A program made the translations under genes and the position numbers. This document shows positions 22,730 through 33,427 of a stretch of 64,000 bases of DNA, piece after piece (positions within the stretch are counted from its first letter, which is position 1; each line of letters opens with the position of its first letter). Below the pieces are notes generated by a model. That model was given only the letters and a program-made list of their open reading frames with translations, was not told where the DNA came from and did no database searches. The DNA lies in the NCBI GenBank assembly GCA_036346205.1, contig JARFJB010001673.1:651501-715500 (forward strand). Direction: 5' to 3'. Source of the DNA: Vesta saturnalis. Lineage: Eukaryota > Arthropoda > Insecta > Coleoptera > Lampyridae.

Positions 22730-23377
22730 ACGGGTGTCTATTAATGATTGAAGCTGACGTCATGTAGCAAATTTTGGTTACCTTTGATGTAATTATAAAC
22801 ATTGTTTGTTAAAATTAAACAGAATACCCCTACTTTTGGAAATACTTATTGCCAATATTTGCTAATTACAATTATTTAACAAAATAAATTTTAAAATTAT
22901 TGTTATGACAAAAATACAAATAAACATTCTTCATTAAATTAATATAATTACAAAAAATGTTGAAAATAATGACCTTGATGCTGCAGACATAAATTAATTC
23001 TCCGCTTCATGTTTTCAAAAACATGCTGAAGTTCTTCCCGTGTAATAGCCTGCATCTCGTCTTCAACTGCTTCCATTAGTTCATCTAAATTATGCAATAT
23101 ATTTCTATAAATATTATCTTCAATCTTACCAAACAAAAAGTAATCTGGAGTTATGAAAATAACTGATTGTGAATATAACGAAAAATTAATACAGGAATGA
23201 AGAATGAACGGAAAAATTATAATAAAAGCTAATGAAAAATAGACACGTGGGGCGGCTATGGTAAAAAAGGTAGAAATCGATTGATTTTACAATATAATTC
23301 TCAGTGTTGCAAATACTAAGTAAAGAAATTTCCTAGATTTGACATGACGTCACCTTCAATCATTAATAGACACGTGT
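22730..23377 (-). mobile_element. Short mariner-like derivative with TIRs
   Basis: 648 bp bounded by TA (22728-22729 and 23378-23379). Ends: ACGGGTGTCTATTAATGATT on the left and ACACGTGTCTATTAATGATT inward from the right, with similarity continuing for about 45 bp. Only a transposase C-terminus remains inside. Confidence 0.8.
22948..23163 (-). pseudogene. Mariner-like transposase C-terminus
   Basis: The minus-strand frame reads TPDYFLFGKIEDNIYRN near 23150, the segment around the third catalytic Asp, then ITREELQHVFENMKRRINLC and the terminal GHYFQHFL. This is the ordinary end of an IS630/Tc1-mariner transposase of the DUF4817-containing group. Everything upstream, including the first two catalytic Asp residues, has been deleted. 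Confidence 0.7.
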
Positions 23378-25951
23378 TATAAAAATACATTAATCATTTA
23401 TAAAATTTAGGTATGAGTAACCCTATCTACAAGCAGTCTAGTTCATATACGCACAAATATGAACATAGCTCGTGAAGCACTCTATATATTGTATAACAGT
23501 CTAGTTGAGTAAGTGGCAACATTGCAATTTATCAACAGCTGATCACTACAGTTATAACAGCTATCTAAACATTGCAATTTTTTTCGAAATGCACAATTAT
23601 TACACATGGAGATAGCCAACAGATTGAAACTGGTATCTGTGATTTATTCACAAGGAATATTGGTGTAAGTAAAGTTCATAATATTTCCCTAAACCGTATA
23701 TAATCTTTATCGTTACAGGAACATAACCTCGGTAGACGTAATACCGTTCGAATAAAAGAACACACCCACACAACAGTATTATACTTAGAACTGTAATTCG
23801 TTATAGTAACGAATTGCTCTTAAAATTCCAGAGATTCACTACAGCAATTGTCGATATAGCGAGAGCTCCGTCACGAAATCATAACAAGTAAAAGAAACCC
23901 GGATGTTGCTTATGTATAATTACTTAACTGAGTGTTTTACTATATATAAACCTATTTATTTGTAGTAAAATATTGGTCCGATATGAAGTAGTACCCATAA
24001 CGTATCTTAGACTTAGCTATCGGAGACAGTTTGCACGTTACATCACAACACGGAAGATCGTTGACCCAGTACAGTGGTATAATCGGTCACAGCAATATCT
24101 TGAAGAACGAAGAAGGGCGATAATAACCAGTAGCAGAAAAACCTAGAGAAACCCTTATTTTAGAAACGTGTCGCATACGAAATTTCAAAAGTGTATTTTA
24201 AATTATAAACATGTATTTTTATTGATTTAAAAGTTAAACAGTGTAAAACAGAGAAATAAAGTGGTTTCGCTTACCTGTTGATCTGATGAGAGCTTTGTTA
24301 GAAATTTTAAATCCGTACAAACGAAACTAACTTTAATTAGTATTCTTTTATAATGGGCAGAGAAGGTAAAACAAGTAATCACTGTGCATAACTTCTATTA
24401 AGTAAAGATTTCATAGCAGTTATAAGAAACTATCTCTCCCATATAAATTTTCTAACAACGCAATTTTTCGCAATAAGGCGTAGGTACGCTCATTGTTGCC
24501 GAAGTTCCAGAAGTTGAGATCGCCGTAAGGTGTGTTGCCTAATCACAGTTATAAAAATCCCAATTCGTACTAAAATGCCGATGCTATATTAAAACGTTAC
24601 AAATCGGTTAAACTGTATTATTGATATCTTATCGAAGCGGGCGGCTTTGGAATTTTTTTAAGTTAATGTATCGAAAGATCAAAAAAAAAACAATTAGGGT
24701 AGGCTGTTAAATTTAATTACTTTGAATTGGTACTTTAGCCACATTCACAGAATGACATTTATAACGTTTGCAATTTTACATTTTGATTGTAAACAAAGTA
24801 TATAACCTGAAATTAAAACTGAAACAAAAAATGTACCAATTCAAAACAATTAACTTTCACAATCTACCATAATTGTTTTTTTTTTATCTCTCGTTATTTA
24901 TGTCTATTAGTCTCTATCTTACATGAAGTTTTAAACGTCATTCTGACATAGATTATGGTTTTTGTTTCTACAACGGTGCCTGTTTATGTTATGAACATAT
25001 AAAAAAGATGTTGCCTAGTTATTCTAAAAAAAATTATAATTAAACTTATTTTATTTCTTTTAAGTTTTAAAGTTAGCATCTATACTCTGTTTACCGAACA
25101 GAAATAGCTAAGCTCCTCCACAAAAATTTCCACAATATTTAAATGCAACTTTGTTATTGGTCGCATTTTTAAAACCCGAAACACAAGCACTTACTTGCTT
25201 TCAACTGTTATAGTTGGCGTACCTAACAGAACAGACGTCTCTAATTCTGTTTTATTCAATACCACACAGTTTTTTAACTGTTTTATGTTTTGTTTTTTAG
25301 GATAAAGTAAAGTGTATTTTGCAACCGTATCTTATTCTAAACGTAGTCTATAACCCTATTGTCCTTATAAAAGGACGCCCTATTCGGACCTAATCGAAAA
25401 CTTCAAATATTTTTGAACTATGTTTGTGTTACTTTAATTTATATAATTAAAAACAAAAAAAAATAGTATGTGACGAATCTTTGATTATACCCAGGTCCAC
25501 CTGTAATTTCCAAGCTTTGCTTTACTGTAATGATTTTCAGTCTCTTGTACCTTCTTTCATATGTTTTTACGTCGTATTTTTACAAGTAATAAATAATTTG
25601 AAACTTCTGCTGTGTGTTAAAGTGCCAATACTAAATACATGACTGTTTGTAATTTAGTCTGGACAAAGTGACATTTCAATTTGTGGTTTTTAAATTTCCC
25701 GGTTTTTATAATTTTGTTGGTGTAAAACTGGTCGCTGCTTACATTGGCCAAAATTTAATGAGAGGAGCTTAACTATTTCTTCACTTATTATAATTATTTA
25801 TCCTCAAAAAATTTTTATTAAAATTATTTAATTTCTTTTAATTTCCATTTTGTAGGTTGGAACGTCGTGTGGTGTTTCACACCAGATATTTGAATTTGTA
25901 TTTAAATAGATAAATGTTTCATTTGTTTTTACACCGAAAATATTTGCTATA
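23378..25951. other. Long AT-rich stretch without a gene
   Basis: No coding signature on either strand. It contains a 60-bp-arm inverted repeat at 24679-24891, listed separately. The DNA at 23430-24180 has a TATA-like ATATATAAACC at 23941 but no gag or pol, so an LTR call is not justified. Confidence 0.4.
24679..24891. repeat. Inverted-repeat, MITE-like hairpin
   Basis: Left arm 24679-24738 and right arm 24829-24891 are imperfect reverse complements. Their inner part is TTTGAATTGGTAC / GTACCAATTCAAA and the outer part CAATTAGGGTAGGCTG / CAATCTACCATAATTG. The arms end in A10/T10 runs. Target duplication not identified. Confidence 0.55.
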
Positions 25952-26334
25952 CCCGTATCACAGCCACCTAAAGCTAAAAAGCCGTGAAGTGGTAGAATTG
26001 GCAACGTTGCAGGCTGTCCGACCTCGAAATTGTGAAGTGGTATGATACTACGTAACTTGTGTTGTGTGCTGTACTTTGTGTTGAGAGCTTACTTCCTAAA
26101 AAATTAAATTTTCTATGGGTTACTTTAATTTTGTTCTTAAACCTCTTAAACCTTTAATAAAATAATAGTGATTATAGGTGGTGAATTATTCAATTACAAA
26201 AGGTATGTTCATATTACATATGCTGTAATAAGTAATGTGTGGTTACAGAGTTTTGTTCAATTTTATTCTTCTGACAAAAAATACATTGTTACAGGGAGTG
26301 GTAATATATTTTAAGACATTTCTTGAATTTCAGA

Positions 26335-27581
26335 TGCCGAGACACTGCAGCGTACCCAACTGCAAATCAAATTACACAAGTACCTTGAAGTTCGAAAAGG
26401 CCCAAAGTACATTCTCTTTTCCCCCTTCGTAATGAATGGATTAAATGTATTAACCGGGAAAATTATACGGTGATTTCGAATTCTGTGGTGTGTAGGTGTG
26501 TAAAAAACATTTTGATTCCCCCGACATTATCGAGAATGAGACATTTGTTGATAAAAGTGGTACTGTTCATCAAAGAAATCTGCCACGCGAAATTGAAGGA
26601 GAATGCGATTCCAAGGATTTTTGAAAATCAACCATCATATTTGTCCAAACCAAAATCAATAATGAGAAAAGATCCTGAAACTAGAAGAGCTGAAATAAGT
26701 CTTCGTGAGGAAAAGTCGATAGAGAAATTTGAAAATGAAGACCTTACCGTTGATTTCAAGCAGATGAAAGTTGTTGAAGAAAGAGTTTGTTTTTACTTGT
26801 TAAACATTGACAATCAGTGCAGTGATGGGTGTGTACAAGTTGTTTCAAACATTAGTATTACAAACGATTTAATTGTGTCTGTATATAGTAAGAATGGCTA
26901 GTTGTCACTACACGATTTAAAATGGATTTTACCATTTAACTGTAAGTTATCACGCTGGTCACAACTAGAAAATCTACTTTCGAGGTATTCCATTAGTTTT
27001 GAGAGCAGCAGTGATAATTATTTCAAAATTATGAAAATATGTAGTGAAATTGACAGAATTCTAAAAAATAGTAATGAAGATAAAATGAAGGGAATTCTGG
27101 CGTTCAATTATTGTTGTTCACAGCAAGTAGGAAAAAATATCCTCTACCAACATTCTCATTTGCCCTCACAGTATTTAATCAGTCAACATCATGCTATAAT
27201 ATTATACAGCGGTATTTAAATTTGCCTACCAAAAGACATTTACAAATGATTACATCATCATTTCATGTATCTCCTGGTGATCAATTAGAAAATAATTATT
27301 TCTCATATCTTTCTACAAATCTCAATAACAGGGAAAAAGTTGTCAATTTACTTGTAGATGAAGTATATGTAAATCCTGGTGTACAATATCAGTCAAAAAA
27401 AATTACTGGATTTCCAATCAATAATGATAAACAATTGGCCAAAACAATTGTAACTTTAATGATTTCATGCACATTTTAAAGAAGTGGTACGTTTAATACC
27501 TGTATGTAATATTGCAGGTAATGAACTGAAACACATAGTCCTTGAATCAATTCAGTATATTCAGGATTTGAAGTATTATGT
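26335..27581 (+). pseudogene. P-like transposase, part 1 (THAP domain and N-terminal core)
   Basis: From ATG 26335 the frame reads MPRHCSVPNCKSNY and FSFPP, then LRNEWIKCINRENYTVI after a stop or shift near 26430, and KKHFDSPDIIENETF in another frame near 26505: a C2CH THAP domain, the DNA-binding module of P transposases. Downstream are the P-family segments KYPLPTFSFALTVFNQ (27130), LNLPTKRHLQMITSS (27222), EKVVNLLVDEVYVNPGVQY (27334) and FKEVVRLIPVCNIAGNELKH (27478). Several frameshifts and stops (for example TAG at 26899) kill it. The frame is cut at 27581 by LINE-A and resumes at 29134. Confidence 0.8.
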
Positions 27582-29128
27582 CCCCGAACTAGTACCAGTC
27601 CTATCTAAGCTCTCTACGATATCTCTATGTCTTCTGGGGAATTCCCTTCATCATGGAAATTAGCAAATGTTCAACCCATTCCCAAAAAAAGGCGATAAGA
27701 CCGTTCCCGCAAACTACCGACCAATTGCCATTACTTCCATTTTGTCTAAAATCATGGAAAAAGCCATCAATCAGCAACTGCTCACGTTCCTTGAAACTAA
27801 CAAACTCCTTAGTGACCACCAATATGGGTTTAGGCAAACTCGTTCAACAGGCGATCTTTTTTCATACATGACCCAAGTTTAGAACAATACAGTAGAGCAG
27901 TCCAGTGAAACAGTTGTAGTCGCTTTAGATATCTTAAAGGCATTTGAGCAAGTTTGGCATAAGTGTTTACTTGCCAAACTCACCTCGTTTGGGTTAAATG
28001 ATATGCTCATCAACTGGGTTTCTAGTTTCCTTGATAAAAGACGAATACGTGTCGTAGTTGATGGCTTTTTTTCAAAAGAAGTTAGCATTAACGCGGGCGT
28101 ACCACAGGGATCCGTTTTAACGCCTACACTTTTTCTGCTGTACATAAATGACCTTATTTCTCCAACAACTAACCCCATCCATTGCTTTGCTGACGATAGC
28201 ACTCTTCACTGTAGTTCATCTCAGTCTACTCATAGTGATAATCCACCTTCTATGTCAAATTAAGAAATCAAAGCTGAAATGGCAAATTCAATCAACAAAG
28301 ACATTCAACGTATTCTCGAATGGGGAAGCAATAACCTAGTTAAATTTAATACTAACAAAACTCAGTGTTGCCTTATGTCCGCCAAAAAAGATCGATCATT
28401 TCCTGTTGTAAGTATGAATGGATCAGTTCTCCAGTTTTCAGACTCTATTACTCTGTTGGGTATGACTGTATCTTCAAATCTCTCATGGGTTGACCATCTT
28501 CTGTCAGCTACCAAAACAGCTGCTCGTAAAATAGGCTTTTTGTACAGATCTAAGCAGTACTTTACCTCTCGACAACTCCTTCTGATGTATAAGGTCCAAA
28601 TTCGGCCTCATCTGGAATATAATTCTCACCTCTGGGTTAGTACTTCCCAATACGCTCTCGATATCGTTGATCGTATTCAAAAGAGAGCGATTAGGCTTAT
28701 AAATGACCCGTCCTTAACTTCTCACATACAGTCCCTTGAGCATAGAAGGATGGTTTCAGTTCTTTCTTTGTATTATCGTTATTACAACGGCTATTGTGCT
28801 GCTGAATCATATTCTTTGATACCATCTCGGGCTATCTTTGTGAGAAACACTCGGTTCGCTCATTCACATCATCAGTATACAGTAGAAATCTCCATTTGTC
28901 GTACCAAACGGGTGCAATCCATATTTTTCTACACGGCTTCTAACCTATGAAACGATCTCCCTAGTTCCTGTTTTCCTCTCACTTATGATATGAAAAAATT
29001 TAAGGTAGCTGTTCATAGGCATCTATTGGCAATTCATTATCCCTCTATCCATTCTCCTAAGTGTTCCTAAATGCTTTAGCACGATAGGGCAAATTTAGTC
29101 TGTTCAGGTTCACAATCATAAAAAAAAA
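27582..29128 (+). mobile_element. LINE-A copy 2, inserted in the P-like element
   Basis: 5'-truncated LINE ending in A8 at 29128, flanked by TATGT (27577-27581 and 29129-29133), consistent with target-primed integration. The frame begins in the RT fingers (PELVPVLSKLSTIS, SSGEFPSSWKLANVQPIPKK, NYRPIAITSILSKIMEKAIN, YGFRQTRSTGDLFSYM) and carries the same RT as copy 1. Stops: TAG at 27880 and TAA at 28261 interrupt it; a third stop lies near 28950. The P transposase frame continues on both sides, which fixes the insertion point. Confidence 0.9.
27667..29067 (+). pseudogene. LINE-A reverse transcriptase (copy 2)
   Basis: Same protein as at 20055-21122, in three open blocks (27667-27882, 27883-28263, 28279-28950). 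First Asp block reads VVALDILKAFEQVWHK, where copy 1 has ISKAFDQ, so the conserved motif is altered here (Ser to Leu, Asp to Glu). The box HCFADDSTLH near 28182 is intact. Thumb motif LGMTVSSNLSWVDHL at 28455. The C-terminus ends HLLAIHYPSIHSP with the family's Lys-Cys-Ser stop at about 29067. It lacks endonuclease and 5' sequence because of truncation. Confidence 0.85.
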
Positions 29129-29133
29129 TATGT

Positions 29134-29649
29134 ACCATAACAGACAACAATCGTGTAAACCAAAACATGTTTGGACAGTTATCTCCAACCTTTTCGATAA
29201 CTAATCCTAAGTTTAATAATGAAAACATATATTTATTATATGATTTTGTACATATATTTAAAAACATTAGGAATTACTGGATTAATAAGAAAGACCCAGA
29301 AAAACGTTTATGTTTCCAGATTTTAACAATCATTTAGTAATACGAAAAGTTTTTTTTAAGGACTTACAAAGTTTGTATCAGCTCGAGATGAACCATTTAA
29401 GCAAACTAAATCACAAATCTATTTTTCCAAGTAAATTTGAACGGCAACAAGTGTCTTTGGTAGAGAATATTTTTTATGAAAGCACAATAGCTGATTTACA
29501 ATCATGTAGTGTTTATACGGACATAGCAGCATTTCTGGAAATGATTGGAAGTTGGTGGAACATAATTAATGTCAAAACTAAATTTAAAGGTCAGGCAAAA
29601 GGATTAATTTGGCTTCCCCTATTTTTTTGCAAAGTGATGCCAAAGTAGT
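29134..29649 (+). pseudogene. P-like transposase, part 2 (catalytic core)
   Basis: Frame resumes immediately after LINE-A with ITDNNRVNQNMFGQL, the segment carrying an Asp typical of the P catalytic core, followed by LLYDFVHIFKNIRNYWINKK (29235) and PDFNNHLVIRKVFFKDLQSL (29313). It then runs LEMIGSWWNIINVKTKFKGQ and is cut by piggyBac 2 at the TTAA at 29650. Open for 112 codons from 29310. Part 3 begins after 32179. Confidence 0.8.
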
Positions 29650-30104
29650 TTAACCCTACACTGCCCGTTGTAGCAGATCTGATACGTCTATAGAAAATCG
29701 ATATTTTAGTAAACACAAATTTGCCTTTCGTCGTAACGCTCACTGTATCCGTTCAGCTACACCTTTATTATAAACGTGCATAAGAGCTATTTTCTATGGC
29801 TACCTGCTACTGCCATAAAGAAGCGGTTATTTCGTGTTGCGTTCACCTCGTGGCCAGTCCCGTGTTATAGACTCTCACAATTTTTGTTATTAGTGTGGAT
29901 ATTACGACAATTGTATACAAAAAAATACATAATTCGAATCTTGAAGGTAAGCTTTATTATTAATTCATATTTTCATTAGAGAAAAATATTCTTTTATGTT
30001 ATTTTATGACGATCAAAATCTGTTGTAAAACCAAGTTTATCTATTTGTAACTCACTAACTACAGTTATGTATGTACCTAATGATTTATTTTTTTTCAGAA
30101 AAAT

Positions 30105-30649
30105 GTCTCATAATAAAAGATCTTTGACATATAAAGAACTCGAAGAGGTCATCGCTAACTTGTCTGAAAGTGAAGATGATCTCGATTATTCAGACGAAGA
30201 CGTTGACGATGATATTGACAATTTGAATAATGATAGAGAAACTGAAGAATTGGATTTAGAATCGATGTCGATTCAATTTGAGGATGGAATTGTTCTGGAA
30301 CAAGATGAAAATACGGTTGAAGAAGTTGCAAGAGAGTTGGAAGTAGGTGAGATTCCAAGTGATAATTTCGCCAAACAGGAAGCAAAAAAATTGAAAGAGA
30401 AATATTCAAAACTTGTTTGGAAAAAAAATTATTTAGTTTTGCCGGAAGAAAAAATAATTTTTGTGGGAGATAATTCACTTCTTCATAATTTTACAGAATT
30501 ACAAAGTCCTTTAAGTTTTTTGTAAATATTAGTTTGATGATGACTTATTCGAAAGAATTACATTTCAGTCTAACCTATATTAAACGCAAATTGATATAAA
30601 TAAACCTTCCGAATTGACATCTGCTCACCTGAAGAAATTTTTGGGAATT

Positions 30650-30706
<57 letters not shown>

Positions 30707-32001
30707 TTATACATATGCCGAATGTGCGGAGTTACTGGTCGTCATCGCTTGGTTGTCACCAAATACAAAAAGTCATGAGCAGAAACGAATTCGAAAGAAT
30801 TCGTGAATTTGTTCACTTTGCAGACAACAGCAATATTGTGGATAGAAGTCATGAAAATTACGACAAGTTATTCAAATTACGACCGGTAATTGATGCGTTG
30901 AATGCGAAGTTTCAAACAGTGCCCTTACAACAATACTTATCAATAGACGAACAAATGTGCGCTACAAAAGCCAGACACCATTTGAAGCAATATTTACCAG
31001 CCAAACCACACAAATGGGGCTACAAATTGTTTGTTCTTTGTGGGGGAGATGGATTTTCGTACAAATTCGAAATATATACAGGTTCCGAAAATAAGTGCAT
31101 GCCCAATGAGCCAGATATGGGTGCCAGCGCGAATACAGTTATCCGCCTCTGTCGAAATGTACCAAGAAATCAAAATTATAAGGTGTATTTTGACAATTAT
31201 TACACATCTGTGCCGTTAGTAGTGCACTTGGCACAAATGGGTATATTTCCATTAGGTACTATTAGGAGAAATAGAATTCCAAATTGCAAGTTACCTACGC
31301 ATGATGCGATGAAAAAAAAAAGAGGAACTAGCATAGAATACGTAAGCGAAATAGATAGTGTCGAAATTTCTTCTGTCGCTTGGAGGGATAACAGAACAGT
31401 AACGTTGCTCTCCACTTTTGCTAGAGCTACACCAATTAGCGAAATAAATCGATATGATCGCAAAGAAAAACGGTCAACTAATATAGTGTGCCCATTTGTT
31501 ATCAAGGAATATAACAAGCATATGGGGGGTGTAGATTTATTAGACAGCTTAATAGGTAGATACAAAATACCAATAAGGACTAAAAAATGGTATATGCGCT
31601 TATTTTACCACATGGTAGATATGTCGCTAATAAATGATTGGTTATTGTACAAAAAATGTTGCCAACAGCGCAATGAAAATAATATAATGCGGTTAGCCGA
31701 GTTTCGTGCAGAAGTTGCATATTGTTTATGCAACCTAGGTTCTTCTTCAGAGTTTAACAAAAGAGGCCGACCATCAAATGCAGTTGAGAATTTGATTCAG
31801 GCAAAGAAGAGATCTGTGACTACAGACTATGTTCCTCCCAAAGAAGTCAGAACAGACTCTTTTGCCCATTGGCCGGTATACGAACAAACTCGACAAAGAT
31901 GCAAATTACCGTCTTGCAATTCATTTTCTTTTATTAAATGTGAGTTACATTATTGTATAAATAAGAATAACAACTGTTTCCTGCAATTCCATAAGCCATA
32001 G
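30105..32001 (+). pseudogene. piggyBac transposase, nearly complete
   Basis: N-terminal acidic region from ATG 30105 (MSHNKRSLTYKELEEVIANL, then Asp/Glu-rich). A frameshift near 30525 and a TAA near 30573 precede the segment LFERITFQSNLY and HLKKFLGICIYI. There (TA)n has expanded, after which a 430-codon frame continues: MPNVRSYWSSSLG, SIDEQMCATKARHHLKQYLP (first Asp near 30944), VYFDNYYTSVPLVVHL (second Asp near 31192), HMGGVDLLDSLIGRYKIP (third Asp near 31533), and a C-terminal Cys-rich module RCKLPSCN...CELHYCINKNNNC typical of piggyBac zinc-binding tails. The DDD catalytic set is intact, but the N-terminal shift, stop and microsatellite make a full protein impossible. Confidence 0.9.
30652..30705. 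repeat. (TA)n microsatellite inside the piggyBac transposase
   Basis: Fifty-four bases of TA repeat between the codons for FLGIC and those for MPNVRSYWS. It keeps an open frame, encoding Ile-Tyr repeats. Confidence 0.95.
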
Positions 32002-32179
32002 TCCTCTTGAAAATCTATAAGTGTAACGGTCCAATGTATCTGATCTGATACAACATGTTTTTTTCTAATAAATAAATATAGATTTACAGAAAAATTTTTT
32101 CATTATTTTTCCTATAATCTGTAGACCCTAATGCGCAATAAAATATTTTTTTCTCATAAAAATAGAAAATTAGGGTCAA

Positions 32180-33110
32180 AAAAAAAAATTTTATTTGGCT
32201 TGATTCATGGCATCAGATTTCCGAAGGATTTTCACTCACAAATGATACGTATCTTTCACATAAAAACAGCACATTAATTTTGATTGAAGTAATAGAGTAT
32301 TCATTTAACCATTTTAACATAGAATTTTAATTACTAGGCAAATTCTAAACAGATAATTTAGAAGAAAGATTTGCCGCTATAGGTACCTATCTGGCTGTAA
32401 TTATAATATTTCAGTAAATCAGATAATTGATTCAGAAAAAATTCTAATTCAAAATATTTTAAAATTTTTTATCACTGGTGATTTGACACACTGCAAATTT
32501 CGCCACCTGATGATCTAAATAATGCAACATTAAATCATTTTACAGATAGTTTACAATTTACTTTTATTTTTGTTAGTGATTATCTACAAACATACAAATG
32601 TGATGAATCAAGTCAAATATATGTTTGTGGATATGCAGTTCATACCGTACAAAAAGGTCTTAAATGCTTTAACTGCAAAGATTTTATTGTACAAACTGTT
32701 GGTGAGAAGTTAAACGATGACTACTTTGACTATCTGCGACGGGGTGGTTTATCTGTTGCAAGGGATGAAGTGAATCACATTTATTTTCACTCGTGCTATT
32801 TTTGAGTATATTATAGACCATGCAGAAACTATGTTACTATTTCTGTCTCATAAAAATCAAAAATATTTATTGGCTTCCTTGGCTCTTCTCATCATGGAAA
32901 GTGACAATTTCTATGTTGATTTTTCTAAAACCTGTATTTGTGGTACAGCTGTTAGAGAACTATATTTTAAAATTTCTGTTATTTTCTCTATATTTTAAAA
33001 TTTCTGTTATTTTCTCCAATACTTTGTTAAAAACAAAAATAATGAAACTATGACAAATAAAATGACCGAAAGTTTATCTAAAAAGCGCAAGCTTCCAACT
33101 TTAAAATAAT
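32180..33110 (+). pseudogene. P-like transposase, part 3 (C-terminal domain)
   Basis: After the piggyBac right end the P frame continues: WLDSWHQISEGFSLTNDTYL (32195), LLGKFQTDNLEERF with a stop in place of Gln (32322), YRYLSGCNYNISVNQIID after a 1-base deletion near 32373, then IYVCGYAVHTVQKGLKCFNC and YLRRGGLSVARDEV (32720-32765), and CICGTAVRELYFKI (32939). A 28-bp tandem duplication (32960-32987 repeated at 32988-33015) then adds an in-frame stop. The tail ends in a Lys/Arg-rich SLSKKRKLPTLK. No intact gene. Confidence 0.8.
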
Positions 33111-33427
33111 AATTTGTATCGCAGGACTTTAATTAACTTAACCTGATTTATTGCATGATTGATTTTAAATAAATTTATTATTGATAGATACTCTATTTGA
33201 CCATTTTGAATTATTTTGTAACTTAATAAACTGTTTACAGCAAACATTTTTCTCTTTTATTGTGTTATTCCAAATGTAGCTATTATTTTCTTTAATTTTT
33301 GCAAAATAACCTTCTTCATAAATGTTTCTGGTAATGACTACTTTCATCAGCTGATGCGGTGTTGCCATTTTTACTTCACGGCTTGTTAGCTTTAGGTGGC
33401 TGTGCCCGTATAAAAGTAAATTGATGA

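Larger units (their letters stand above)
29654..32175 (+). mobile_element. piggyBac element 2, inserted in the P-like element
   Basis: Left end: TTAA (29650-29653) then CCCTACACTGCCCG. Right end: TAGGG followed by TCAA (32176-32179), a mutated TTAA. Subterminal motif TGTAGCAGATCTGATACGT at 29671 has an inverted relative, AATGTATCTGATCTGATACA, at about 32034. Carries one transposase gene. P-like coding sequence resumes directly downstream, which supports the right boundary. Confidence 0.8.
25959..33404 (+). mobile_element. P-like element with TIRs and target duplication
   Basis: Left terminus CACAGCCACCTAAAGCTAA at 25959 matches the reverse complement of the right terminus ending at 33404, with similarity over about 46 bp. 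CCCGTAT flanks both sides (25952-25958 and 33405-33411); with the adjacent base that is 7 of 8 bp, in line with the 8-bp duplication of P elements. Subtracting LINE-A (27582-29128) and piggyBac 2 (29654-32175) leaves about 3.4 kb, close to P-element size. Contents in order: THAP domain, P transposase core, P C-terminal domain. Confidence 0.8.
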
